From NCBI GenBank assembly GCA_035906055.1, contig JAMIFV010000073.1, positions 1 through 33,551 on the forward strand: a stretch of DNA of 33,551 nucleotides, given 5' to 3'. Below the pieces are notes generated by a model, which ran no database searches, was not told the DNA's origin, and was given only the letters and a program-made list of their open reading frames with translations. Positions 1 through 7,727 of the stretch are shown piece after piece (within the stretch, counting starts at the first letter, position 1; each line of letters opens with the position of its first letter). The DNA is from JAMIFV01 sp035906055 (lineage in GTDB: Bacteria; Pseudomonadota; Alphaproteobacteria; Rickettsiales; JABCZZ01). A program made the position numbers and the translations under genes.

Positions 1-189
1 AAAAACCGTAAAGTTAAAATCCTCTACGACAAGGCGGTGTATAAGCTGCGTGGCGGCATTGAGCGTTACTTCGGAAAGCTCAAGGAAAATAAACGCCTCT
101 GTCTGCGTTTCGACAAGGAAGACAAAGTTTTCCTCAGCTTCGTGGCACTCGCCGCAACTAAAATCCTCTATAACTGGAAAATTAGCTAA
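1..189 (+). CDS. IS5-family transposase, C-terminal 62 residues (partial)
   Basis: This is the C-terminal end of a DDE transposase that moves its own IS element by cutting and joining DNA ends. The frame is open from base 1 to a TAA at 187-189. The visible protein has the family's conserved block around the catalytic glutamate, YKLRGGIERYFGKLKENKRL, followed by LRFDKED, a short alanine-rich helix and a terminal NWK. This pattern is typical of DDE_Tnp_1 proteins of IS4/IS5 type. The stop codon lies inside the terminal inverted repeat, which is common for compact IS elements. The N-terminal part is outside the window, so activity cannot be judged. The partial transposase at 33417 probably belongs to the same IS family, because the element ends match. 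Confidence 0.8.
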   Translation, partial: KNRKVKILYDKAVYKLRGGIERYFGKLKENKRLCLRFDKEDKVFLSFVALAATKILYNWKIS

Positions 190-199
190 CAGTGCCTAA
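1..199 (+). mobile_element. Right end of an IS5-like insertion sequence (partial)
   Basis: The element enters from outside the window. It consists of the transposase 3' end and a terminal inverted repeat at 178-199. Read inward on the minus strand, that repeat is TTAGGCACTGTTAGCTAATT followed by TT. It matches the left end of the element at 33353 in 19 of 22 positions, which sets the border near 195-199. A YTAR-type target (here CTTA/TAAG) would fit the IS5 group, but the outer copy of the target site is not visible. Confidence 0.75.
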
Positions 200-474
200 G
201 CAACAGCTGCGGCATGTGCCTTTCTTCCAATCCCGGCCTGACTACCGCTCAGGCAAGCATTATCGACAAAAAAATTGATGACGGCATTCCCAACCGCGGT
301 AATGTCGTTGCACGCTATCTGGACTATGTTTCGGCGGGAAGCGCCGGTGCCATCTGGGCCAGTTATGCCTCCACTTCTACGTCAAGTTCCTGTTTTCAGA
401 ATACAACTAACCAGTATTCCGTCGATCAGCCGGCAGGCAGGCTCAATTGTGCATTGTCATTTAAATTCCAATGA
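200..474 (+). pseudogene. 3' remnant of a pilin-like (prepilin-type) gene, cut by the IS
   Basis: An open frame runs from the IS border to a stop at 472-474. An ATG at 214 gives an 86-residue product, but this is probably only the C-terminal part of a longer protein. The segment reads LTTAQASIIDKKIDDGIPNR, then GNVVARY, a CF pair (SSSCFQNTT) and a final C before the last few residues. An acidic IDxKIDDGxPN block followed by a disulfide-capable Cys pair is what I associate with the C-terminal half of prepilin-type N-methylation proteins in alphaproteobacteria. That assignment is from memory of the family and was not searched. No Shine-Dalgarno sequence precedes the ATG, and the hydrophobic N-terminal helix of a pilin is missing. 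The gene body presumably lies on the far side of the IS. A Tad pilus operon starts 1.4 kb downstream, but this remnant is not Flp-like. Confidence 0.55.
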
Positions 475-519
475 AATACAGCTGTTAAGTCTGGTCTTAT
501 CGGTATAGTATATACAATT

Positions 520-1317
520 ATGAGCCAATCGCTTCAGATCGCCTGCATCGCCGACACCTCTAAAATAGCGCAAGCCGCCTATAAAGAGATCGCCAGGAGT
601 TATTCGCTGGTGGATGTGACGCAGAAGCGCCGCGTGGGCAAGGGCGAGACCTCCGCCGATGTTATCGTGGTGCTGGGCGGCGACGGCTTCATGCTGCAGA
701 CCATGCACCAGTATATGGCGCGTAACATCCCTTTCTACGGCATGAATTGCGGCACGGTGGGCTTCCTGATGAACAGCTATTCGCCCAAGCGGCTGCTGGA
801 GCGCATCACTGAAGCGCGCTCGCATATGCTGCATCCGTTGCGCATGTATGCACGCAACCTGCACGGCAAGGACTACGAGCTTATCGCCATCAACGAAGTG
901 TCGCTCTTCCGCCAGACGCGACAGGCAGCCAAATTACGCATCACCGTGGACCACGTCGTGCGCATTCCCGAAATGACCTCGGACGGCGTACTGGTGGCCA
1001 CGCCTGCGGGCAGCACGGCGTATAACAGCTCGGCCGGTGGCCCCATCATTCCGCTGGATTCCAACATTATCGCGCTAACGCCACTCTCATCCTTCCGCCC
1101 CCGCCACTGGCGCGGCGCGCTGCTGAACCACCGCTCCAGCGTCACGTTCGAGGTGCTCGACCCCAAAAAGCGCCCGGTAAGCGCCGTGGCCGACTTCACG
1201 GAAATACGTGACGTAGTGTCCGTGGCGGTGCATGAGCACCAGAAAATGGTCATAAAAGTACTGTTCGACCCCGAGCATAACCTCGAAGAACGTATTATTA
1301 AAGAGCAGTTTATGTAG
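520..1317 (+). CDS. nadK: NAD kinase
   Basis: The protein phosphorylates NAD+ to NADP+ with ATP (or polyphosphate in some relatives). It is the only route to NADP and acts in the cytosol. The 265-residue product has the GGDG nucleotide motif at residues 53-56, the NE substrate pair in INEVSL near 130, and the conserved TPAGSTAYNSSAGGPI stretch in the C-terminal half. Its length is normal for bacterial NadK. The start ATG has no obvious Shine-Dalgarno sequence; TATAGT and TATACA stretches lie within 20 bases upstream. It stands alone on this strand, between the IS-damaged region and the cold-shock gene. A ppk/ppx pair is encoded elsewhere in the window, so a polyphosphate link is possible but is only a guess. 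Confidence 0.93.
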   Translation: MSQSLQIACIADTSKIAQAAYKEIARSYSLVDVTQKRRVGKGETSADVIVVLGGDGFMLQTMHQYMARNIPFYGMNCGTVGFLMNSYSPKRLLERITEARSHMLHPLRMYARNLHGKDYELIAINEVSLFRQTRQAAKLRITVDHVVRIPEMTSDGVLVATPAGSTAYNSSAGGPIIPLDSNIIALTPLSSFRPRHWRGALLNHRSSVTFEVLDPKKRPVSAVADFTEIRDVVSVAVHEHQKMVIKVLFDPEHNLEERIIKEQFM

Positions 1318-1461
1318 GCACAGCCTCATTTTGCTTCCCATATTCCTAATTTTCTGCTAATTTTTGCCACCTTTGTCTGTCTGAATGGGCTTTTTATTCG
1401 GCGGGCGGAGGTAATGATTGCCGTTGCTTTCTCGACGTGCCGGAAGAATGGGTAACTCGCT

Positions 1462-1529
1462 AACCTCTTTCTAGCATTGACGACAAACGCACAGCTTTTG
1501 TTTGTTTTCGATAATTTTATAAAGAGGTT
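1462..1529 (+). promoter_or_regulatory. cspA leader helix that pairs with the ribosome-binding site
   Basis: AACCTCTTT at 1462-1470 is the exact reverse complement of AAAGAGGTT at 1521-1529. The second arm contains the Shine-Dalgarno sequence of the cold-shock gene (ATG at 1534). A second, inner pairing, ACAAAC (1483-1488) with GTTTGT (1500-1505), would close the loop. The leader could therefore hide the ribosome-binding site in one state. Temperature-dependent leader refolding is established for E. coli cspA mRNA; that it occurs here is inference. Confidence 0.55.
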
Positions 1530-1533
1530 TGTT

Positions 1534-1740
1534 ATGGCTGTAGGTACAGTTAAGTGGTTCAACACGATCAAGGGTTATGGTTTCATCCAGCCTGAAGATG
1601 GCTCCAAGGACGTATTTGTGCATATTTCCGCCGTTCAGAAAGCTGGCCTGCGCACGCTGACGGAAGGCCAGAAGGTTGAGTTCGAACTCGCTACCGAAAA
1701 GGGCAAGACGTCTGCGGTAAATCTTAAAGTTGCTGCATAA
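1534..1740 (+). CDS. cspA: Cold-shock protein, CspA family
   Basis: This is a small single-stranded nucleic-acid-binding protein that melts RNA structure and helps translation, often after a temperature drop. The 68-residue product is a single cold-shock domain. It starts MAVGTVKWFN, carries RNP1 KGYGFI near residues 13-18 and RNP2 VFVHIS near 29-34, and ends with the usual SAVNLKV strand. The start at 1534 is chosen because the family begins with M(A)xGTVKWFN and because AAAGAGG lies 6-12 bases upstream. The frame stays open upstream to 1477 but has no family homology there. It has a leader of up to about 215 bases after nadK, a possible leader switch, and a strong terminator just behind it. 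It is probably a single-gene transcript. Confidence 0.95.
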   Translation: MAVGTVKWFNTIKGYGFIQPEDGSKDVFVHISAVQKAGLRTLTEGQKVEFELATEKGKTSAVNLKVAA

Positions 1741-1765
1741 CCGTTAGCATTAACGAAATAGTAAT

Positions 1766-1799
1766 AAACGCACACTACAACATGTAGTGTGCGTTTTTA
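1766..1799 (+). terminator. Rho-independent terminator after cspA
   Basis: AAACGCACACTACA (1766-1779) and TGTAGTGTGCGTTT (1783-1796) form a perfect 14-bp stem with a 3-base loop, followed by further Ts. It starts 26 bases after the cspA stop and separates this gene from the pilus operon. Confidence 0.9.
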
Positions 1800-1918
1800 T
1801 TTCAGATGACTAATAATCGAATTTTCGTGCTTTCTTTTGAATTAATAATGATTTATAAATACGCCACCAAAAAATGGATTTTGTCTCGTTTGCGTAATTT
1901 GTTCAGTGGGTAATTGAA

Positions 1919-2854
1919 ATGCGCCTTATTATTTTCTTTGTCGCCATCGCGCTAGCCGCAGGAGCTTTCGTACTCACGTCACGCCTTACCGTGCAGCCCT
2001 CCGATCCATCCGCGCTTATTGCGCAGCCGCAGACCATCATCAAGGATGTGCCGACCGCCGATATTTACATCGCCAAGCAGGAGATTCCCATCGGCACCAT
2101 CATCAAGCCGGAAATGCTTGATATTCAGCCTTATCCTAAAAACCTGCTGCTTGAAGGCATGGTTCAGGCAGACCCCAACAATCCCTCTACCTCCATCGTA
2201 CGGATGGTGGCGCGTACGCCGTTCCTCAAGGGCGAACCCCTGTTCATGAATAAACTCGGCAACGACAAAGACCCCGGCTTCCTTGCGGCAGCGCTCCCCA
2301 AGGGCTTCCGCGCCGTAACCATCGCAGTGGATAACATTTCCGGCGTCGGCAATTTCGTATATCCCGGCGACCGCGTGGATATCCTCATCACGCATGATGT
2401 TGGCCTCGATAACGACGGCGCTTCCCCCGCTGTCAACGCTAACAAGAAGAAAGATCCCATCACGGAGGTGCTGCTTCCCAACGTAAAGGTGCTGGCGGTC
2501 AACCAGAAGCCCATCATCCAGGGCAACGAGCCCCCCACCCCGCTGACCAATGTTTCACTGGAAGTGAGTTCCGTAGACGCGCAGAAACTGCGCCTGACCG
2601 AGAATGGCAATGGCCGCCTCTCGCTGGCCCTGCGTTCACTGAAGGACCGCGAAGAGAACGAACTCGCCCGCCCCACGGGCCTGAGCGACCTTTCAAGGCT
2701 CACTCCGCCCGCCTATTTCCCCGTGCTCTATGACACGACCGAAAAAGCAAGCAATACCGAACCGGCAGCAACCGGCGCGGAAACGCCGATGAAATCGGTG
2801 GTGAACGTCGTAAGGGGCGTTAAAGCAGAACCGGTGGAGGTCTCACAACCCTAA
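1919..2854 (+). CDS. cpaB: Tad/Flp pilus assembly protein CpaB (RcpC)
   Basis: CpaB is a periplasmic partner of the CpaC secretin in the Flp (Tad) pilus machine. The 311-residue product starts with a hydrophobic membrane or signal segment (residues about 2-20). It continues with a SAF domain around residues 48-110 (IYIAKQEIPIGTIIKPEMLD), followed by the RcpC/CpaB region with PKGFRAVTIAVD and YPGDRVDILIT. Length and order match the family. It is the first gene of a seven-gene, same-strand cluster, and its stop overlaps the cpaC start by one base (TAATG). The 120 bases upstream are AT-rich and should hold the operon promoter, but no clear -35/-10 pair was found. No strong Shine-Dalgarno sequence is visible before the ATG. 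Confidence 0.92.
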   Translation: MRLIIFFVAIALAAGAFVLTSRLTVQPSDPSALIAQPQTIIKDVPTADIYIAKQEIPIGTIIKPEMLDIQPYPKNLLLEGMVQADPNNPSTSIVRMVARTPFLKGEPLFMNKLGNDKDPGFLAAALPKGFRAVTIAVDNISGVGNFVYPGDRVDILITHDVGLDNDGASPAVNANKKKDPITEVLLPNVKVLAVNQKPIIQGNEPPTPLTNVSLEVSSVDAQKLRLTENGNGRLSLALRSLKDREENELARPTGLSDLSRLTPPAYFPVLYDTTEKASNTEPAATGAETPMKSVVNVVRGVKAEPVEVSQP

Positions 2855-4326
2855 TGCAGAATATCTGGTCTTTTATGTCTATGGATTCCTTCAAGCGCAA
2901 AGCGTCCAACATCATGGTGGCCGCGGCACTTCTCGTTTCTTCCGCAGCGTTCGCCGCAGAAAAACCGGTCCCCGTTGATTCCGGAGCGGTTTATATTCCG
3001 ATGAATCGCTCGGAACTGGTGATACTGCAGCAGGATGTGGCGCAGGTGCTGATCGCCAACCCCGAAATCTCCGACGTACATGTTGTGGGCAGCAAGCGCG
3101 TGGCCTTCCTCGGCAAAACGATGGGCCGCACCAACGCCAAACTGTTCGACAAGTCCAACAACCTTATCCGCCAGTTCGATATCATCGTGGGCTACGACCT
3201 GCCCGCCATCCGCCAGGCACTGCATACCTTCCTGCCCAACGAGCGCATCAAGGTGGAACTGGTGAACACCAATATCGCGCTCACCGGTGAAGTAAGCGAT
3301 GCCGCCGCCGCCCGCAAGGCCGTGGAAATCGCCAACCAGTTCACGTTCCCCTCCGGCCCCATTCCTGCACTTGTGACGGCAGACAGCTCGACCATCCTTA
3401 ATCTGTTGAAAGTGTCCACCGGCCAGCAGGTTATGCTGCGCGTGCGCGTCGGTGAAATCCAGCGCAACGCCCTGAAAAGCCTCGGCGTCGGCTTTAACGC
3501 CTCCAAAGGTGGCGCGGTAGGCATTGTCGCAGGCTCACAGGGTGGCGTCGCGTCTATCAACGGCGCAACTCCCGGTTCGCCCCTCTCCCTGAATTTCGAC
3601 TCAAACAGCACCGGCGTATTCGCGTCCTTCTTCAATATCGGCAGCACCCAGATCGGCATGATACTGGAAGCGCTGGAAACGCAGGGCCTGTTCAAACTGC
3701 TCGCTGAACCCAATCTGGTTGCCATTTCCGGCGAAAAGGCCGAGTTCCTTGCTGGCGGCGAGTTCCCGATCCCCGTAGCGCAAAGCGGCGGCACCACCAC
3801 TGTAAACACGGTGCAGTTCAAGAATTTCGGCGTTGCCGTGCAGTTCATTCCCTACGTGCTGAGCGAAAAGAAGATCCGCATCGCCGTGTCGCCGGAAGTT
3901 TCGGAAATCGACACCTCGCAGTCCACCACCGCCAACGGCGTTACCATTCCGGGCATCAGCACCCGCCGCGCCAAGACCACGGTGGAACTGGCCCCCGGCG
4001 AAAGCTTCATGATCGCAGGCCTCATCAGCGATCGCATGAACGCCAATATCAGCCAGATCCCCGGCGCATCCGAAATCCCCATCCTCGGTGCACTGCTGCG
4101 CAGCAATTCCTACCAGCGCAAGGAGACCGAACTGGTGATCGCGGTGACGCCCTATCTTGTCGACCCGCTCAGGTCAGGCGACCTGAAACTGCCCACGGAC
4201 GATTTCCGTCCCGCCAGCATTATGGAGCAGTTCTTCTATGGAGCGCTTAGCTCCATGTCTGGCAATGTATATCGCGCTTCCCAGACTCCGAGCCTGGAAG
4301 GCCCTGTTGGATTTATGGTGGATTAA
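2854..4326 (+). CDS. cpaC: Tad pilus outer-membrane secretin CpaC (RcpA)
   Basis: CpaC forms the outer-membrane ring through which the Flp pilus leaves the cell. The 490-residue product has a Sec signal peptide, with a hydrophobic core near residues 20-34 and probable cleavage after AFA. It then has the T2SS/T3SS pilus N-domain with GRTNAKLFD, a linker with a BON-like region, and the secretin domain in the C-terminal half. The secretin domain carries the blocks LLAEPNLVAISGEKAEFLAG, NTVQFKNFGVAVQFIPYV and PGESFMIAGLI. Start sites at 2875 or 2881 are also possible and would shorten the region before the signal peptide. GGAGG lies about 13 bases before 2854, so coupling to the cpaB stop may matter. 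Confidence 0.94.
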   Translation: MQNIWSFMSMDSFKRKASNIMVAAALLVSSAAFAAEKPVPVDSGAVYIPMNRSELVILQQDVAQVLIANPEISDVHVVGSKRVAFLGKTMGRTNAKLFDKSNNLIRQFDIIVGYDLPAIRQALHTFLPNERIKVELVNTNIALTGEVSDAAAARKAVEIANQFTFPSGPIPALVTADSSTILNLLKVSTGQQVMLRVRVGEIQRNALKSLGVGFNASKGGAVGIVAGSQGGVASINGATPGSPLSLNFDSNSTGVFASFFNIGSTQIGMILEALETQGLFKLLAEPNLVAISGEKAEFLAGGEFPIPVAQSGGTTTVNTVQFKNFGVAVQFIPYVLSEKKIRIAVSPEVSEIDTSQSTTANGVTIPGISTRRAKTTVELAPGESFMIAGLISDRMNANISQIPGASEIPILGALLRSNSYQRKETELVIAVTPYLVDPLRSGDLKLPTDDFRPASIMEQFFYGALSSMSGNVYRASQTPSLEGPVGFMVD

Positions 4327-4330
4327 GCAC

Positions 4331-4942
4331 ATGAAAAAACTCCGTGTAACTGCACTTACCCTTTCTTCGCTGGCCGCCTTGTTTGCCTGCTCCGAGATTC
4401 CCAAGGAGGCCTATTTTCATCGCGGCGAACCAGAACTGCTGCTGGAATCGCAGGAACACCTCGCCACTTTCGAGATCGACTCCAAGGACGCGCTGAAGGA
4501 CATTCTGGCCTGGGCGCGCAAGGCTAATCCCACCGAAGCGACGCTGCGCTGCCGCCCGAAGAGCAAGCTCTGCGGCAAACTGGAAAAAATGCTCACCAAG
4601 GAAGGTATTGCCGTGGGCTATACCGAAGGCGCGTCGCGTAACGAAGTGACGTTTGCTTTCGAGCGCCACTCGGTGCGTAAGTGCGAGAACCGCTATATCG
4701 ACAACCCTATCAATCCGTACCATCTGAACCATCCGACCTTCGGCTGCACGATATCCACCAATATTGCGCAAATGGTTACGGATAAGCGCCAGTTCACCGA
4801 TCCCGCCCTTTCGGACAAAACCGATGCCCGCAAAGCTGTGCAGGCAACAGATAATTACAACAGCCCGAGCAAGCAGACCACTGAATTCTCCCCGCTTAGC
4901 ACCGCTGAGACCCTTGCTACGAGCAGCGGATCGGGAAGGTAA
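4331..4942 (+). CDS. cpaD: Pilus assembly lipoprotein CpaD
   Basis: CpaD is an outer-membrane lipoprotein that helps place the CpaC secretin. The start at 4331 gives 203 residues with a classic lipoprotein signal: MKKLRV, a hydrophobic stretch, then the lipobox LFAC with the lipidated cysteine at residue 20. Starting further upstream (4238) would destroy this signal and overlap cpaC, so it is rejected. The middle has FGCTISTNIAQMVTDKRQF, close to the family block CxxxxNxAxMVxDPxxL, and further cysteines that may form disulfides. The C-terminus is low-complexity Ser/Thr. It follows cpaC after 4 bases. This is the least conserved gene of the cluster, and the name rests on the motif, the lipobox and the position. 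Confidence 0.85.
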   Translation: MKKLRVTALTLSSLAALFACSEIPKEAYFHRGEPELLLESQEHLATFEIDSKDALKDILAWARKANPTEATLRCRPKSKLCGKLEKMLTKEGIAVGYTEGASRNEVTFAFERHSVRKCENRYIDNPINPYHLNHPTFGCTISTNIAQMVTDKRQFTDPALSDKTDARKAVQATDNYNSPSKQTTEFSPLSTAETLATSSGSGR

Positions 4943-5006
4943 TTCTGCGCGCTCTGGGCACTGCACGGTTTCTGCATGATATCGCGCTAGAAAGGCATAG
5001 TCTGGT

Positions 5007-6137
5007 ATGAGCAATTCAAGTCTATTCATGGCTATCGTGCCGCAGGGCACGGATCAGGAGCTGCTGCACCAGGCCGCCAAGCTTCTGGGGTATGGCTTTG
5101 CCGATATCGTTATCGGCACGCCTCAGAACGCGGTTGCCGCATTTGCAGGCCGCGCCACCCCGCCACGCTATATCCTTATCGATATCGGCGATAAGGAACG
5201 TGAGATCCTGCCGGAAATCGACGCGCTCGCAGAACATTGCGAAGAAGGCACGAACGTCATTGTCGTCGGCAAGGTCAACGACATCTCTTTTTACCGCGAA
5301 CTGCGCGCACGCGGCGTGCTGGAATATTTCGCAGGCGGCGTTACCGCGGCCGAGCTGCAGAAAGCGTTTCTCGCAGGCACTGCTGCCAACACCGACAAGG
5401 GCGGCAAGGTCATCCCTTTCATGAGCGCGGCATCGGGCGACGGCGCAAGCACGCTCGCGCTTAACACCGCCTATGCGCTGGCCACCGAATATAACAAATC
5501 GGTGGTGCTGGTGGATATGGACTATCAGTTCGGCATGGTGGCCAAGAACCTCGACCTTACGGCGAGCTTCGGCATAAAAGAGCTTTTTGACCACCCTGAC
5601 CGCGGCATCGACGCCACGCTGGTCAAGCGAATGCTGATCAATTACGGCAACAGCAAGCTGCACATCATCTCCGCCCCCAATGAGCTGCGCGTCATTCCTG
5701 AACTGCAGGCCGAAGCGATCCGCGAGCTGATCCTCACGCTGAAGAACGAATATGATGTGGTGGTCATCGACCTGCCGCATATCTGGAACCCGTGGATCGC
5801 CACCATCCTGTCGCTGGCTACCCGCGTGACGCTGGTCGCCCAGCTCTGGCTGCGCTCGGTTACCCATTCGGCGAGGCTGCTGACCGTCTGGCGCAATAGC
5901 GGAGTATCCAACAACCGCATCTCCCTGGTCATCAACCGCAGCGGGGCCAAGTTCAAAGAGGCGATCAGCGCCCGTGATTTTGAACGCGTCTGCTCACTCC
6001 CCATAAAATCCTATTTTATCAATGATATACGCACAACGATCAGTGCGGAGAATCAGGGTAAAACCATTCTGGAGGGCGGAAGTTCCGCCCTGTCCAAGCA
6101 GATTGTTGAATTTGCCGGACAACTAAATGCAGAATAA
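5007..6137 (+). CDS. cpaE: Pilus localisation ATPase-like protein CpaE (TadZ)
   Basis: CpaE/TadZ is a MinD/ParA-like protein that places the pilus machine at its site in the cell. The 376-residue product has a receiver-like N-terminal domain (about 1-130) without clear phosphorylation chemistry, then a ParA/MinD fold. The P-loop region reads SAASGDGASTLALNTAYALA, so the usual lysines of the KGGxGKT motif are absent. The strand VVLVDMDYQFGM follows normally. CpaE proteins often have a changed P-loop (GxxGAST), so this is in line with the family, but nucleotide hydrolysis is doubtful. The gap to cpaD is 64 bases. The C-terminal part has the LVAQ and LVINR strands of the fold. Start codons at 5007 and 5028 are both possible; 5007 keeps the full N-terminus. 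Confidence 0.9.
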   Translation: MSNSSLFMAIVPQGTDQELLHQAAKLLGYGFADIVIGTPQNAVAAFAGRATPPRYILIDIGDKEREILPEIDALAEHCEEGTNVIVVGKVNDISFYRELRARGVLEYFAGGVTAAELQKAFLAGTAANTDKGGKVIPFMSAASGDGASTLALNTAYALATEYNKSVVLVDMDYQFGMVAKNLDLTASFGIKELFDHPDRGIDATLVKRMLINYGNSKLHIISAPNELRVIPELQAEAIRELILTLKNEYDVVVIDLPHIWNPWIATILSLATRVTLVAQLWLRSVTHSARLLTVWRNSGVSNNRISLVINRSGAKFKEAISARDFERVCSLPIKSYFINDIRTTISAENQGKTILEGGSSALSKQIVEFAGQLNAE

Positions 6138-6221
6138 TGCGCACCGAAGCACAGCATAGATTGAATTCTCCTCATTTTCAGGATATTACTATATCTGGTT
6201 TTATTTATTCGTGTGGGCAAA

Positions 6222-7727
6222 ATGTTTGGTAAAAAGAGCAATATAACGGCAGCCTTCATAAAAAAGCCGTCGCCTTCAGGCAATGAGCTTTCCGGCTCCA
6301 CCACGCCCGTGACGGAATCTACCGCCGACGCCGGCGAAGCGCGGCCCGCCGCGACACCTGCGCCAACCAAACCGCCTAAATCCGCCTCGCATGGCGATGT
6401 GCAGACTATAACGCTGACCGACTCAAAACTCATCACGCCGGACTTCATAAGCGCCAAAAAGCAGCTGGTGGAGAACCTGCTCGACAAAATCAGCTTCCAG
6501 GCACTGGAGAAGATTCCCAAGGAAGCGCGCAGGCCGCGTATCGCAGAGTCCATAGGCACGCTGATCAACGGCCTCAATATCCCGCTTACCGCGCCGCAGA
6601 TCGTGGTGCTTAAAGACGATCTCATCAACGAAGTGCTTGGGTTTGGCCCGCTGGAAACCTTGCTCAGCGACCCCGACATCTCCGATATCATGGTCAATAC
6701 GGCCAAATCCATTTACGTGGAAAAATCGGGTAAGATCTACCTGACCGACATCACCTTCACCAGCGAAAAGCACTTGCTGGATACCGTGCAGAAGATCGTT
6801 TCGCAGGTAGGCCGCCGCGTGGACGAAACCAGCCCCATGGTGGACGCGCGCATGCCTGACGGCTCGCGTTTCAACGCCATCATCCCGCCGCTGGCGCTCG
6901 ACGGCAGCCTTGTCTCCATCCGTAAATTCAAAAAGAACAAGATGCCGCTGTCCAAATATGTGGATTACGGTTCCATGAGCCCCGAAATGGTGCGCCTGCT
7001 GGAAATCTGCGGCAATATCCGCCTCAATATCCTTGTCTCCGGCGGTACGGGTTCAGGCAAGACCACGCTGCTCAACGCGCTTTCCGGTCATATCGACGTG
7101 GGCGAACGCGTTATCACCATCGAAGACGCGGCGGAATTGCAGATGCACCAGCCGCACGTGCTGCGCCTTGAAACGCGCCCGATGAACACGGAAGGCACGG
7201 GCGAAATCAGCCAGAGACAGCTTGTGAAGAACGCGCTGCGTATGCGCCCTGACCGCATTATCCTCGGCGAAATTCGTGGTGAAGAGGTGCTCGACGTGCT
7301 TGCGGCCATGAACACGGGCCATGACGGCTCCATGGCGACCATTCACGCCAATAACCCAAGGGACTGCCTCTCGCGCGTGGAGAACCTTGTGGCGCTGTCG
7401 GGCATCCAGATACCGCTGGGCGCCATGCGCCAGCAGATATCCAGCGCTATTAACCTCATCGTTCAGGTGGCGCGTATGCGTGACGGCGGCCGCCGCATTA
7501 CCCACATCGAAGAAATCGTGGGCATGGAAGGCGAAATCATCACCACGCAAAGCCTTTTCACCTTCCAGCCCGGCCCCATGGGCGAAGACGGCAAGCTTAC
7601 CGGCAAATACGTTTCCTCCAAGATACGCCCCAAATTCTATGCGCAGGCACAGTATTTCGGGCGCGAGAAAGAGGTTATGGAGTGCCTCGGCCTTACCACC
7701 ATGGGCATGAGGGAGAGTAATGTATGA
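6222..7727 (+). CDS. cpaF: Tad pilus secretion ATPase CpaF (TadA)
   Basis: CpaF is the hexameric cytoplasmic ATPase that powers Flp pilus assembly. With the ATG at 6222 the product has 501 residues and starts MFGKKSN, the form usual in CpaF. A GTG at 6213 in the same frame is the alternative. The first 60 residues are a Pro/Ala/Ser/Thr-rich linker. Then come the N-terminal domain (ILxGFGPLExLLxDPxIxDIMVN type) and the ATPase core with Walker A GGTGSGKT near residues 274-281. The Asp box follows in VITIEDAAELQ, Walker B in RIILGEIRGEE, and the His box in GHDGSMATIHANNP. Its stop overlaps the tadB start (ATGA). The last 40 residues resemble the usual CpaF tail, FTFQPGPMGEDGKLTGKY. Confidence 0.95.
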   Translation: MFGKKSNITAAFIKKPSPSGNELSGSTTPVTESTADAGEARPAATPAPTKPPKSASHGDVQTITLTDSKLITPDFISAKKQLVENLLDKISFQALEKIPKEARRPRIAESIGTLINGLNIPLTAPQIVVLKDDLINEVLGFGPLETLLSDPDISDIMVNTAKSIYVEKSGKIYLTDITFTSEKHLLDTVQKIVSQVGRRVDETSPMVDARMPDGSRFNAIIPPLALDGSLVSIRKFKKNKMPLSKYVDYGSMSPEMVRLLEICGNIRLNILVSGGTGSGKTTLLNALSGHIDVGERVITIEDAAELQMHQPHVLRLETRPMNTEGTGEISQRQLVKNALRMRPDRIILGEIRGEEVLDVLAAMNTGHDGSMATIHANNPRDCLSRVENLVALSGIQIPLGAMRQQISSAINLIVQVARMRDGGRRITHIEEIVGMEGEIITTQSLFTFQPGPMGEDGKLTGKYVSSKIRPKFYAQAQYFGREKEVMECLGLTTMGMRESNV

